This document shows, piece after piece, positions 10,184 through 18,310 of a stretch of DNA of 64,000 nucleotides. Numbering within the stretch: position 1 is the stretch's first letter; the number at the start of each line of letters is the position of its first letter. The stretch comes from a virus, in IMG/VR virus record IMGVR_UViG_3300007735_000791, positions 23,102 to 87,101 of that record, one strand, 5' to 3'. The position numbers and the translations under genes were made by a program. Below the pieces are notes generated by a model. The model saw only the letters and a list, made by a program, of their open reading frames with translations, made no database searches and was not told where the DNA came from.

Positions 10184-10861
10184 ATGAATCAGTTTGTAAT
10201 ACTTGGAGTAGGCAACACCTCTGAAAACATCATAGAAGATTGTTTATTTGATTTGCCAAAGGACAGTATGTATCACATTTATACATACCGAACAAATTTG
10301 GAAGGAGTGTGCCGAGTCTACGATTGGTTGTTAGATAACAAAGCATCGTACATTGCGTATCACAATAACACAGCACCAGCAATGTTGACTAACGAAGCAA
10401 CTAAAGCAGTTGAGTCAACTATAGATGAGATGATTGACGTGGCGCGAAATATAAAAGCCACTGTTCTTTACTTATGGAACGACAAAGATGAAGTGGAGTC
10501 CGAGAAAGACGTAACCAAATTAATTGATAGCGGATTACGTGTTCTTGACTTAACACAAGGTCTTACTCCATTCTTAATTGTTGACAACAAAAAAGAAGTA
10601 AACGACACTGTTGATTCTCTTAAACCAGTTACTCGTGAAGAGTATGAAGAAATGCCGTTGGCTTCGCTAAAACAACAAGCAGCAGCACATGGTGTGCCAG
10701 ATAATAAACTTAAATCAAAAGAAGAAATGATTGAAGCATTGATAGAAGAAATGACAGCAACAGTGGTAGTTATTACTGGAAAGTTAGCCCCACTAGAATA
10801 TCCAAAAGTATTTAAAGTTACAGAACAAGTAGCACAACAAATAATCAACGACTTAACGTAA
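10184..10861 (+). CDS. Unknown protein with a SAP/HeH-like C-terminal motif
   Basis: 225-aa protein preceded by AAAGGAG. The N-terminal 130 residues look like an alpha/beta domain (FVILGVGNTSENIIEDCLF at the start, VLYLWNDKDE in the middle). Residues about 150-190 read YEEMPLASLKQQAAAHGV followed by KSKEEMIEALIEE, the helix-extended-helix pattern of SAP/HeH/Rho-N motifs that often contact nucleic acid. Function is unknown. It closes the tail-side transcription unit, just before a strong hairpin. Confidence 0.5.
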   Translation: MNQFVILGVGNTSENIIEDCLFDLPKDSMYHIYTYRTNLEGVCRVYDWLLDNKASYIAYHNNTAPAMLTNEATKAVESTIDEMIDVARNIKATVLYLWNDKDEVESEKDVTKLIDSGLRVLDLTQGLTPFLIVDNKKEVNDTVDSLKPVTREEYEEMPLASLKQQAAAHGVPDNKLKSKEEMIEALIEEMTATVVVITGKLAPLEYPKVFKVTEQVAQQIINDLT

Positions 10862-10865
10862 TTAC

Positions 10866-10919
10866 GCAGGGGGACTGGAGGCGGAAAGGAGGTAGAAAAA
10901 CCTCCAGCCCACACCCTGC
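10866..10919 (+). terminator. Nested hairpin after the tail module
   Basis: Outer arms GCAGGG (10866-10871) and CCCTGC (10914-10919) enclose arms CTGGAGG (10875-10881) and CCTCCAG (10901-10907). A competing inner hairpin pairs GGAGGT (10888-10893) with ACCTCC (10900-10905). There is no clear U-tract, so it may be a factor-dependent terminator or an mRNA-processing/regulatory structure rather than a classic terminator. It separates the tail and replication modules. Confidence 0.5.
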
Positions 10920-10920
10920 T

Positions 10921-10942
10921 CAGCGTTCGGACAAGGACGCTG
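10921..10942 (+). repeat. Small inverted repeat before the initiator gene
   Basis: CAGCGT and ACGCTG flank a 10-base loop, 36 bases upstream of the winged-helix gene. It could be an operator or a leader hairpin. Confidence 0.35.
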
Positions 10943-10977
10943 AAATCAGTTTATCAAATAGGACGAGGAATAACACG

Positions 10978-11490
10978 ATGGCAAAAAGTAAGTTTTCAGG
11001 ACCGTTTCTACCCTTCCCACGTTGGGTACTTCAATATCTTGGCAATGACTCAATCAGTAAAGTAGTATTATTAACTGTATTACTTTACATGGATGCTGAT
11101 ACCCAAGAACTAACAACTTCGTATGGACACGTAGCCAAATTGACTGGCTATTCGCGCAGAACCATCATTCGTTCTGTCAACCGCTTGGTTTCTGCTGGTG
11201 TCCTTATTCGTAAAAACCGTTTGGGCAAGCATGGAAACATCAGCAATAAGTACATCGTAAACTTCAACAATCCATCTACCCTAGTGTCTGCACAGACACC
11301 ACCTAGTGTCCTCACTGACACCACTGGTAGTGACACGCCTGACACCACCCCTAGTGTCCCCAGTGACACCCAATCAAGAATAACAATAAACAAGAATAAC
11401 CATAACAAGAATCTCTCTTTCAAGAAGGAGAAAAAAAAGGACGACATTACTAATGGTTACGTTATAGACGAAACGCTATTGCCAAAATGA
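10978..11490 (+). CDS. Winged-helix replication initiator-like protein (lambda O analogue)
   Basis: 170-aa protein. Residues about 20-85 form a helix-turn-helix/winged-helix domain (KVVLLTVLLYMDADT, then TSYGHVAKLTGYSRRTIIRSVNRLVSAGVLIRKNR) of the type in phage replication initiators and DnaD-like proteins. A Ser/Thr/Pro/Asp-rich linker (residues about 100-140) is encoded by an iteron-like DNA repeat cluster, followed by a lysine/asparagine-rich segment. Being the first gene of the replication block and lying just before the helicase loader and DnaB, it resembles lambda O, including the origin inside the gene. It overlaps the next gene by 4 bases. Confidence 0.65.
   Translation: MAKSKFSGPFLPFPRWVLQYLGNDSISKVVLLTVLLYMDADTQELTTSYGHVAKLTGYSRRTIIRSVNRLVSAGVLIRKNRLGKHGNISNKYIVNFNNPSTLVSAQTPPSVLTDTTGSDTPDTTPSVPSDTQSRITINKNNHNKNLSFKKEKKKDDITNGYVIDETLLPK
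11281..11431 (+). other. Candidate replication origin inside the initiator gene
   Basis: About 90 bases (11281-11370) contain nine GTGTC/GACAC pentamers: CTAGTGTC at 11281, 11303 and 11351, and GACACC at 11295, 11317, 11341 and 11365, plus GACAC at 11332. Several pair as inverted repeats (GACAC-N6-GTGTC at 11295-11310). They are followed by an AT-rich tract with a perfect 10-base direct repeat CAAGAATAAC at 11375 and 11391 and a partial copy at 11405. Iterons followed by an AT-rich unwinding region within an initiator gene is the lambda ori arrangement. Confidence 0.5.
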
Positions 11491-11849
11491 ACGACGACTG
11501 GGGAAAGGCTCTAGGCTCAGATGAGGAGAAACCGATGATTACTAAAATGTCCACAAAAACAAAAAACACAACTATGGCTTTGGTTTACCACTTCAACAAA
11601 TCCATAGAGTACCCAATGAACTTTGAAGTAAACGCTTTGGCTTTGTCCAAAACATTTAAGACTTTGCGCGACAGTGGGGTTTCCTACGTTGACATGTACA
11701 ACATGATTGACAGGTTCTTTTATGAAATTAAACAAAAACCATTGCCAAAAGACGTGGCTACATGGGCAGCATTTATTAAACGACGAGACGATTTACTTCA
11801 GTGGGTGACAGCGAACTCTTCCGATTCCGACGTGTCGGAGTGGAAATGA
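11487..11849 (+). CDS. Unknown protein of the replication block
   Basis: 120-aa soluble, mostly helical protein (VNALALSKTFKTLRDSGVSYVDMYNMIDRFF). Starts at the ATGA overlap with the initiator-like gene and ends in an ATGA overlap with the next, so all three are probably co-translated. Position suggests a replication accessory or the separated C-terminal part of a replisome organiser. No family recognised. Confidence 0.5.
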   Translation: MNDDWGKALGSDEEKPMITKMSTKTKNTTMALVYHFNKSIEYPMNFEVNALALSKTFKTLRDSGVSYVDMYNMIDRFFYEIKQKPLPKDVATWAAFIKRRDDLLQWVTANSSDSDVSEWK

Positions 11850-12064
11850 AAAAATGGTGGTTTTTCATAAAAGCATTTAACATTATTTTTAAAGTAAACA
11901 CTGTTAAACAAGAAGAAGAAGAAATTGAAATGTATGTTTGTTCTTTGTGCGGGAGCATATACTTAGACAAACATTCGTACCTTACGCATTATAAAGTTGA
12001 TGCGTGCACAGCACCAATGTATATTTTACCTAGCGACCCACTACACATAAAGGACACACTATGA
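11846..12064 (+). CDS. Small C2HC zinc-finger-like protein
   Basis: 72-aa protein, started at the ATG overlapping the upstream stop. A basic/hydrophobic N-terminus (MKKWWFFIKAF) precedes YVCSLCGSIYLDKHSYLTHY...DAC, giving Cys-x2-Cys, His and a final Cys as plausible zinc ligands. It overlaps the helicase loader by 4 bases. Probably a nucleic-acid or protein-contact module; function unknown. Confidence 0.5.
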   Translation: MKKWWFFIKAFNIIFKVNTVKQEEEEIEMYVCSLCGSIYLDKHSYLTHYKVDACTAPMYILPSDPLHIKDTL

Positions 12065-12699
12065 CAACAGGATGGAAAGGTGCTCGTTACTGGCGTAACA
12101 GGCCGATTGAAGAAAGATTAAGTAACTTACGAGTTCCACGGCGATTTGAATCAATGACATTGGAGTCATACGACAAGTCAACTGGAGACCAAGATGTTTA
12201 CTATGCGGTTATGACTTGGTTAAAAAATGCAGAAGAAAACATCGCCACTGGAACTGGTTTGTATTTGTTTGGTGGCACTGGTGTAGGTAAAACACATCTT
12301 GCCATTGGTTTGTTAAAAGAAGTAGTTGCCAAAGTTCAAATTAGTGGTTACTACATACCAACCACGACATACATGGAAATGATGTATGACGAACTAAACA
12401 ACGAAGGCACTCTTCCAGAAGAGTATGAATCTCCATACACATCAAAATACTTACGAGCAGTTTATGACGTAGTTGTTCTTGACGGACTAGGAGACGAAAA
12501 CGACACAGACTTTACACGCCGTTCAATCACCAATTTATTAAATCAAAGAATTAACAATAATCTTCCAACAATTATTACAAGCCTATACAACCCTAAAAAG
12601 TTATCTTTGCGTTACGGAGAACGCTTTGTTTCTATTTTGCAATCGGCGTGTCGGCTTGTTCCTGTATCGGGAACGGACCAACGCAATGCAGGGAAATGA
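12061..12699 (+). CDS. DnaC-like AAA+ helicase loader
   Basis: 212-aa ATPase likely to load the downstream DnaB helicase at the origin. Walker A FGGTGVGKTH at residues about 70-79, Walker B VVVLDGLGDE around residue 140, and a sensor-like TIITSLYNP around 178. The length and the N-terminal linker match DnaC/IstB-type loaders. It lies one gene before the DnaB helicase, in the same order as lambda O-P-type blocks. Confidence 0.85.
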   Translation: MTTGWKGARYWRNRPIEERLSNLRVPRRFESMTLESYDKSTGDQDVYYAVMTWLKNAEENIATGTGLYLFGGTGVGKTHLAIGLLKEVVAKVQISGYYIPTTTYMEMMYDELNNEGTLPEEYESPYTSKYLRAVYDVVVLDGLGDENDTDFTRRSITNLLNQRINNNLPTIITSLYNPKKLSLRYGERFVSILQSACRLVPVSGTDQRNAGK

Positions 12700-13117
12700 C
12701 ATTGGTGAGTACTGGCAAAAAGGACAAGGCGTAGTTTTTGAAGGAGTTCTGACACAACTGTCGGACAGCCTTATTGCTAATTTTCATAAACAACGAGGTA
12801 ATTGGAAAAAGTATTTGTCTTTATCCAAACCATGTGAGTTGCCGTTAAAAGCAATGATAGATAGTTACAGCCGATTGGGTATAGCAACAGATGTTTATAC
12901 TTTTATAGACAACGATGCAGTTGACGCAATTAATGATTGGTTGCTGAGGAAAGGTATCTCGGTGGGTGTAATGTATTACCCCTCGGTGGAAGAACTAGCA
13001 TACGATTTAAAGTTTCAACGTTCAGTTAGGACAATATATGTTGAAACGCAAGAGCAAGCATCTATCATTGGGATACGTTCTCACGTAGTGGACACAAAGA
13101 AAGCGTGGATTAATTAA
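12686..13117 (+). CDS. Unknown protein between helicase loader and helicase
   Basis: 143 aa from the ATG at 12686, which gives a 14-base overlap with the loader; the first upstream ATG would overlap it by 74 bases. The C-terminal half (SVGVMYYPSVEELAYDLKFQRSVRTIYVE then IGIRSHVV) looks like an alternating alpha/beta fold. It ends in a TAATG overlap with the helicase. No family recognised. Confidence 0.5.
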   Translation: MQGNDIGEYWQKGQGVVFEGVLTQLSDSLIANFHKQRGNWKKYLSLSKPCELPLKAMIDSYSRLGIATDVYTFIDNDAVDAINDWLLRKGISVGVMYYPSVEELAYDLKFQRSVRTIYVETQEQASIIGIRSHVVDTKKAWIN

Positions 13118-14373
13118 TGTCAAGTTCAGAGCACTTACTAATTAGCAAGGTAATCACTGACAACGAAATCTTGCCCGTAATTGAAGCAGGGGTTAAACCA
13201 CAGCACTTCTCAGCGCATTGGTCAAATGTTTGGGAATGGGTTGTTACCTATTGGCGAGAACACAACGCCGTTCCTTCTGAAAGAGCATTTAGTCAAGAAC
13301 ATGCCAATGTCTCTTTGGTGGACTCTTCCCGTGAGCAATTCTCCAACCTAATTGAGGAAATGCTTGAGTCATACCGTCACCAGAAACTTGTAGAAACGCT
13401 TGCAACAGCGGTCCCTATGCTGAACAACAATTTGACTTCAGAAGCGTTACACGCGCTTACAGAGGGCTTACAGACCGCTTCAGCCGATGTTGCCAGGTTA
13501 CGCGACATCAACCTCATTGAAACTTGGGAGCAGCGAGTACAACGTTACCAATTGATGAAAGATACACCTAACGCCATCCGTGGAATACCAACTGGATTTG
13601 GTGGATTGGACAGGATTACATCTGGGTTACGACCACAGCAGTTGATTACTTTTGTTGGTGAGGCAAAGAAGGGCAAATCTTTGATTACCTTGATTATGGC
13701 AAACGCCGTACACACTCACGGTAAGGTTCCGCTATACATCTCGTTTGAAATGAGTGCAGAAGAACAATCAGCACGATACGACGCTCTTATTGCTGGAATA
13801 TCGCACACAAAAATAATGCGAGGAGACTTAACCAATGCCGAAATTGAACGCATTAGAAAAGCAGTGTCAGTGCGAAAGAACATGCACCCATTTATTTTGT
13901 CTGAAGACATTTCGTCTTTGACCACAGTCAGTGCAATTGCAGGAAAAGTACAGCAACACAAACCTGATTTGTTAGTAGTTGACGGTGTATATTTGATGGA
14001 TGACGAACAAGGTGAGCCAAAAGGTTCTCCACAAGCACTCACCAATATCACTAGGTCGTTAAAGCGCTTGGCTCAACGATTTGATATTCCTATTGTCGGT
14101 ACAACTCAAGTGTTGAGTTGGAAGATTGGAAACCGAAAAAGCAGGCAGATTACTGCTGAAGCCATTGGGTATACATCGTCTTTTGCTCAAGACTCTGACC
14201 TAGTGGTTGGCGTAGAGTCAGACCCTGATATTGAAAACCAAGCAATCTTGAGAGTGGTGCTTGCACGTACAGCACCAAAAGGCGAAGTAAGGATTAATTG
14301 GGATTGGAACAACATGGACTTTTCAGAGGTAGAAGATGACACTAACGATAGCAATGACAACTGGTATTACTAA
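13117..14373 (+). CDS. dnaB: DnaB-like replicative DNA helicase
   Basis: 418-aa protein that unwinds DNA at the replication fork. The N-terminal about 115 residues are helical, as in DnaB. Residues about 140 onward form the RecA-like motor: Walker A FVGEAKKGKS around residue 181, ISFEMSAEE around 208, Walker B LLVVDGVYLMDD around 287 and a QVLSWKIGNRKS segment. The family usually has about 420-470 residues. It overlaps the primase gene by 38 bases, indicating coupled expression of helicase and primase. Confidence 0.88.
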   Translation: MSSSEHLLISKVITDNEILPVIEAGVKPQHFSAHWSNVWEWVVTYWREHNAVPSERAFSQEHANVSLVDSSREQFSNLIEEMLESYRHQKLVETLATAVPMLNNNLTSEALHALTEGLQTASADVARLRDINLIETWEQRVQRYQLMKDTPNAIRGIPTGFGGLDRITSGLRPQQLITFVGEAKKGKSLITLIMANAVHTHGKVPLYISFEMSAEEQSARYDALIAGISHTKIMRGDLTNAEIERIRKAVSVRKNMHPFILSEDISSLTTVSAIAGKVQQHKPDLLVVDGVYLMDDEQGEPKGSPQALTNITRSLKRLAQRFDIPIVGTTQVLSWKIGNRKSRQITAEAIGYTSSFAQDSDLVVGVESDPDIENQAILRVVLARTAPKGEVRINWDWNNMDFSEVEDDTNDSNDNWYY

Positions 14374-15265
14374 TTTTCGTGACGTCCTTGACGCAATAGG
14401 CGTTGATGTTCGCCGTGAGTCTGGCAATGAAATCATTGGCTGTTGTCCAGTACATGCAAAACGAACTGGGAAATTAGACAGGTCTCCATCATGGTCAATG
14501 AACGCTTCTACAGGATTGTGGATTTGCCATTCATGTGGGTCTCGTGGAAACTTACCGCAGTTGATTGCCGAAGTTACTGGAAGTTACGAATCCGTATCCA
14601 CAATATACAACTTGTTAATGAACTCTGGAATGGAGCAACTAACACGTCCTAAGTTGGAAAAGGTTAAATCAGATGTGGACTGGGAAATGTATATGTCTTT
14701 TGACAACCCTCCATACGAGAAGTTGTTAGAACGTAATATCAAAGCGGTAGTTGCCGAAAGGTTTGGTATCCGATGGGATACGTCAAAACAAGCGTGGATT
14801 ATTCCAATCATTTCTGCATCAGGAGATTTGATGGGATGGCAAGAGAAGTCACCAAAGGGAGTTCTCAATCAACCTGTAGGTGTTTCTAAATCAGAAACTT
14901 TGTTTGGTATTGACCGTTTTAATATACGAACAGCAATTTTAGTAGAGTCCCCACTAGACGTAGTTAGGGTTGCTTCAGCATATTCAGGAGTACAATGTTT
15001 AGCCAGTTTTGGAGTACAGGTCAGTAAAAAACAAATAGAACTATTAAGCAATGTTTGTGATTATTTAATTGTGGCGTTAGACAATGACGAGGCTGGAATG
15101 ACGGTAGGTAAAAAGTTGTTTAAGCACCTTCCTACTTTTCGTGAAGGTATTAAATGGCTTTACTACGGTCACACTAAAGCAAAAGACTTGGGTGAAATGT
15201 CAGACGAAGAAATTGGTATTGCCATAACAAAAGCAACTGTTCTTCCTTGGTGGGTAAATGTTTAA
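14336..15265 (+). CDS. DNA primase, DnaG-like (zinc finger plus TOPRIM)
   Basis: 309-aa primase. A CHC2-like zinc finger lies at residues 36-67 (CCPVH, then CHSC). A TOPRIM-like core follows at about 195-250: ILVESPLDVVR with the acidic Glu and YLIVALDNDEAG with the DxD-type metal site. It lacks the C-terminal DnaB-binding domain of cellular DnaG. The start at 14336 is preceded by GAGG at a good distance; an in-frame ATG at 14354 is an alternative. It overlaps DnaB upstream and the SNF2 helicase downstream. Confidence 0.82.
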   Translation: MTLTIAMTTGITNFRDVLDAIGVDVRRESGNEIIGCCPVHAKRTGKLDRSPSWSMNASTGLWICHSCGSRGNLPQLIAEVTGSYESVSTIYNLLMNSGMEQLTRPKLEKVKSDVDWEMYMSFDNPPYEKLLERNIKAVVAERFGIRWDTSKQAWIIPIISASGDLMGWQEKSPKGVLNQPVGVSKSETLFGIDRFNIRTAILVESPLDVVRVASAYSGVQCLASFGVQVSKKQIELLSNVCDYLIVALDNDEAGMTVGKKLFKHLPTFREGIKWLYYGHTKAKDLGEMSDEEIGIAITKATVLPWWVNV

Positions 15266-16802
15266 GGGAACGTTATACCCATTTCAAGAAGAAGCCCGTG
15301 AAAAAATGGTTGACAGGGGCAAGATGCTTTTAGCGGTAGTCATGGGTGGTGGCAAAACTGTAATCACTATCAACTCTCTTGAAACATTGTTTGAACAACA
15401 AGAAATCACAAGGGCAATCATTATTGTTCCCGCATCTTTAAAGTATCAATGGCTGAGAGAAATTACAAAGTTTACAAACTCACGAGCAGTAGTAATTGAT
15501 GGCAATGCAAAAATACGAGAAACATTATGGCGTTCCGCAATACGAGCAAGGTACGTCATAGTCAATCCTGAAACTTTGTTAAACGACCAGCACATGTTTA
15601 ACTCACTGCGGTTTGAAGCAATGGTTATAGATGAAGCAACAATGATTAAATCACCGCGTGCTAAACGTTCAAGGCTTCTTAAAAAACTTGGTAAAAAATG
15701 TCAATATCGTTTTGCCTTAACTGGTCAACCAATTGAAAACAAACCAGAAGAATTGTTTTCTATTATGGAATTTGTAGATGAAACTGTGTTGGGAAGGTTT
15801 GATTGGTTTGATAAAACCTTTATTGTTCGCGACAAGTTTGGCAGACCAACACGTTATAGAAATCTAAACGTACTTAATAAATCAATGGAACTAGCAATGG
15901 TTCGTAAGAATAGAAAAGATATTCAAGACCAATTGCCCGAAGTTATATCAACAGTTATACCAGTTCAGTTTGATGAGTTGGGAGCATTGGCATATAAAAA
16001 TATTGCCAATGATTTGCTTAAACAGATACAACAGGCGCTGAACACTCATGGCAAAGGCTTTGATTTATGGTCTCACTATCATGGAAATCCAGCAGCAAAT
16101 GAAGCGCAGGGTCAAATCATGTCGCGGTTAACTATTCTGCGTATGCTTTGCGACAACCCAGAATTAGTTTTGTTCTCGGCAGAAGAGTTTGTTAGGGCAG
16201 ACGGGGATGTGGGAAGTAAATACGCTAAAGAAGTTATGGACAATGGTTGGGTTAACGGCAATCTTAAAACTCCAAAAATGGATGCCGTTATTGATTATAT
16301 GACGGAGATACTACAAGAAGACCCAAACAATAAAATTGTATTGTTTTCATTTTTTAAAAAAAATCTTAAACTATTGTCTGAGAATACTAAAAGCATTACC
16401 AAATCAGTTTTGTTTACTGGGGATATGAATTCAACTGAAAAAGATGCCGCTAAACAAAAGTTTATTAAAGACCCAAACACACGTTTGTTTTTGTCTTCAG
16501 ATGCAGGTGGTTATGGTGTTGACTTACCCCAAGCCAATTACCTAATATCTTATGACCTTCCGTGGTCTGCTGGTAAATTAGACCAACGAGAGGCAAGAAT
16601 TATACGACTATCTTCACAACACCCTCACGTTACAATTGCATCATTCGTAATGAAAGGGAGTATTGAAGAAAGGCAGTATGAAATGCTTCAACAAAAGAGA
16701 GGAATTAACGAAGCGTTTATTGACAAAGGTTACGATACACAAGGTAGATTTGAGTTGACACTTAATTCATTAACAGAATTCCTACAACACTCGGAGGTGT
16801 GA
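15258..16802 (+). CDS. SNF2-family DNA helicase/translocase
   Basis: 514-aa superfamily 2 ATPase. Motif I is MGGGKTVIT near residue 31, motif II is VIDEATMIKS near 125 (a DEAT variant of DEAH), motif III FALTGQPIEN near 155. The C-terminal RecA-like domain has FLSSDAGGYGVDLPQANYLISYDLPWS and QREARIIRLSSQHP, the motif V/VI region. SNF2 helicases next to phage primase/polymerase genes are thought to remodel forks or remove bound proteins. A second member lies at 37.5 kb. Confidence 0.85.
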   Translation: MFKGTLYPFQEEAREKMVDRGKMLLAVVMGGGKTVITINSLETLFEQQEITRAIIIVPASLKYQWLREITKFTNSRAVVIDGNAKIRETLWRSAIRARYVIVNPETLLNDQHMFNSLRFEAMVIDEATMIKSPRAKRSRLLKKLGKKCQYRFALTGQPIENKPEELFSIMEFVDETVLGRFDWFDKTFIVRDKFGRPTRYRNLNVLNKSMELAMVRKNRKDIQDQLPEVISTVIPVQFDELGALAYKNIANDLLKQIQQALNTHGKGFDLWSHYHGNPAANEAQGQIMSRLTILRMLCDNPELVLFSAEEFVRADGDVGSKYAKEVMDNGWVNGNLKTPKMDAVIDYMTEILQEDPNNKIVLFSFFKKNLKLLSENTKSITKSVLFTGDMNSTEKDAAKQKFIKDPNTRLFLSSDAGGYGVDLPQANYLISYDLPWSAGKLDQREARIIRLSSQHPHVTIASFVMKGSIEERQYEMLQQKRGINEAFIDKGYDTQGRFELTLNSLTEFLQHSEV

Positions 16803-16803
16803 C

Positions 16804-17199
16804 ATGGAAAAAGAATATGACGAACAATACTTAACAAAACTTGTAGAAGACTTTGTATCACAAAAAAAACTGTTGTCTCAGTTAGAAACAAGGGTTGACA
16901 AGATTAAAAAAGAACTAAGCACCGTTGTTGAACAACATGGAACTCCAGACGACAGCGGTCACATTTGGTTGAACATTGGTGGACACGAATTAAAACGTGA
17001 ACGTCGTGTTAGCAAATCATTCAACGCAACGCAAGCGGAAGAGTGGGCACGTGAGCAAGGATTGTGGGACAACGTAAAAGAAGTTATTGAACGACTTAGC
17101 GAAGACAAACTTTTACAATTAGCATGGGAAGACAAAGCACTTCTCACGACAGTTCAAACTTTCTACACAGAAAAAGAAACTTGGGCATTTAAAGCGTGA
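16804..17199 (+). CDS. Coiled-coil protein of the replication block
   Basis: 131-aa charged protein; residues about 10-45 (LVEDFVSQKKLLSQLETRVDKIKKEL) form a predicted coiled coil, followed by a small beta segment and helices. It starts one base after the SNF2 stop and overlaps the MerR-like gene. No family recognised. Confidence 0.5.
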   Translation: MEKEYDEQYLTKLVEDFVSQKKLLSQLETRVDKIKKELSTVVEQHGTPDDSGHIWLNIGGHELKRERRVSKSFNATQAEEWAREQGLWDNVKEVIERLSEDKLLQLAWEDKALLTTVQTFYTEKETWAFKA

Positions 17200-17624
17200 A
17201 AGACCCGTTAGATTTTTTTAATGATTTGCCTGATTACCCTGGTGGTCGCACACCAAAAAACAGGGGTAAAAAGGTAAAAGCAATTGCCGATGATAGATAC
17301 AACGGGGCAAAGCCCAAGAAGTATATAATCAACGGTCAAGAGGTAGTGATGTTTACCATTGGCGACTTAGCCAAAGCAATAGGTAAACGTCCTTCCACGT
17401 TGCGAGTTTGGGAGCATCGTGGTTGGCTTCCCAAAGCCAAGTACCGAACACCAAAACCTGTGAAGCAACAAATTCCAGAGAAAACTTCACAAGGTAGGAG
17501 GCTTTACAGTTTAGAACAGGTAGAGTTTCTTTTTGAAGCAATGGACCGTTTTAAAGTACGTGAGATTAATCACGGAGATTGGAACGGTTTTAGAAAACAT
17601 ATCAAAGATAATTGGCCCCAATAA
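17196..17624 (+). CDS. MerR-like helix-turn-helix protein
   Basis: 142-aa protein with a GTG start overlapping the upstream stop. Residues about 50-110 read MFTIGDLAKAIGKRPSTLRVWEHRGWLPKA...GRRLYSLEQVEFL, a MerR-type winged helix (helix-turn-helix, W-x-x-x-G-x-L-P, then the R-x-Y wing). There is no long dimerisation helix or cysteine sensor, as in phage-type minimal MerR proteins. It probably regulates phage replication or early genes. Confidence 0.7.
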   Translation: MKDPLDFFNDLPDYPGGRTPKNRGKKVKAIADDRYNGAKPKKYIINGQEVVMFTIGDLAKAIGKRPSTLRVWEHRGWLPKAKYRTPKPVKQQIPEKTSQGRRLYSLEQVEFLFEAMDRFKVREINHGDWNGFRKHIKDNWPQ

Positions 17625-17644
17625 ACACACAAAGGAAAAATACA

Positions 17645-18307
17645 ATGCCAAGAAATTATGACGTAGTAGAATTAACACCGAATACAGAGCAGGACACACC
17701 TGCTCCAGAAGAATCAACTCGCAAACTACTTCGCGGTGGTTGGCAACAAGTTGATGTTTTGAAAAGCGCAGACTCTCAGTACGCACAGCGTTTGAAAGTT
17801 TCTGAGGACGTTCAAGTAATCAAGTTTTTGGACGACGAACCATTTGCAGCATGGCACCAACACTGGGTAGAGCGTGAAGGTCAGAAATCCTTTATCTGCT
17901 TGCGTGACCTTGAAGAGCGTGGATGCCCACTGTGTGAGACAGGTAATCGTCCGTCACAACGCATTGCGTTTAACGTTGCATTGTTGGCTGTAGGAGCCAA
18001 ACCAGTAGTTCGTTCATTTGAAGTAGGACCACGAGTTGTTGACCAACTTCGCAATTTGAACAAAGCACCTCAAACTGGTCCATTGACCAAACACTATTGG
18101 GCTGTAAGTCGCACAGGTAAGGGCGCTACAACTGCATACAATTTGCAGGCTATTCGTGCTCGCGACCTACAAGAAGAATGGAAGATGGAAGAGATTGACG
18201 AAACTTTCATGTCGTCATTGCGTGAAGACCGTTATGACGCAAGCATCATGAAGGTTCCTACCTACGCAGACCTTCTTTCAGTTGCATCAGAAGATTTAGG
18301 GAAGTAG
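17645..18307 (+). CDS. Putative zinc-containing ssDNA-binding protein (gp32-like)
   Basis: 220-aa protein started at the ATG after AAAGGA; the in-frame start at 17612 lacks a site and overlaps the previous gene. The central part holds FICLRDLEERGCPLCETGNRP, a zinc-ribbon-like Cys cluster inside an OB-like region (VQVIKFLDDEPFAAWHQHWV before it and AFNVALLAVG after it). This layout is known for phage single-stranded DNA-binding proteins. It is placed right before the polymerase, which fits. Confidence is moderate because the OB fold is read by eye only. Confidence 0.55.
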   Translation: MPRNYDVVELTPNTEQDTPAPEESTRKLLRGGWQQVDVLKSADSQYAQRLKVSEDVQVIKFLDDEPFAAWHQHWVEREGQKSFICLRDLEERGCPLCETGNRPSQRIAFNVALLAVGAKPVVRSFEVGPRVVDQLRNLNKAPQTGPLTKHYWAVSRTGKGATTAYNLQAIRARDLQEEWKMEEIDETFMSSLREDRYDASIMKVPTYADLLSVASEDLGK

Positions 18308-18310
18308 ATA

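Noticed and set aside
10885-10893. AAAGGAGGT as the ribosome site of the initiator gene
   Set aside because: It is about 85 bases before ATG 10978 with stop codons between, so it cannot serve that gene; kept as an unexplained feature.
11801-11845. Longer N-terminus for the zinc-finger-like gene
   Set aside because: The ATG at 11801 would overlap the upstream gene by 49 bases without a ribosome site; ATG 11846 fits the ATGA overlap.
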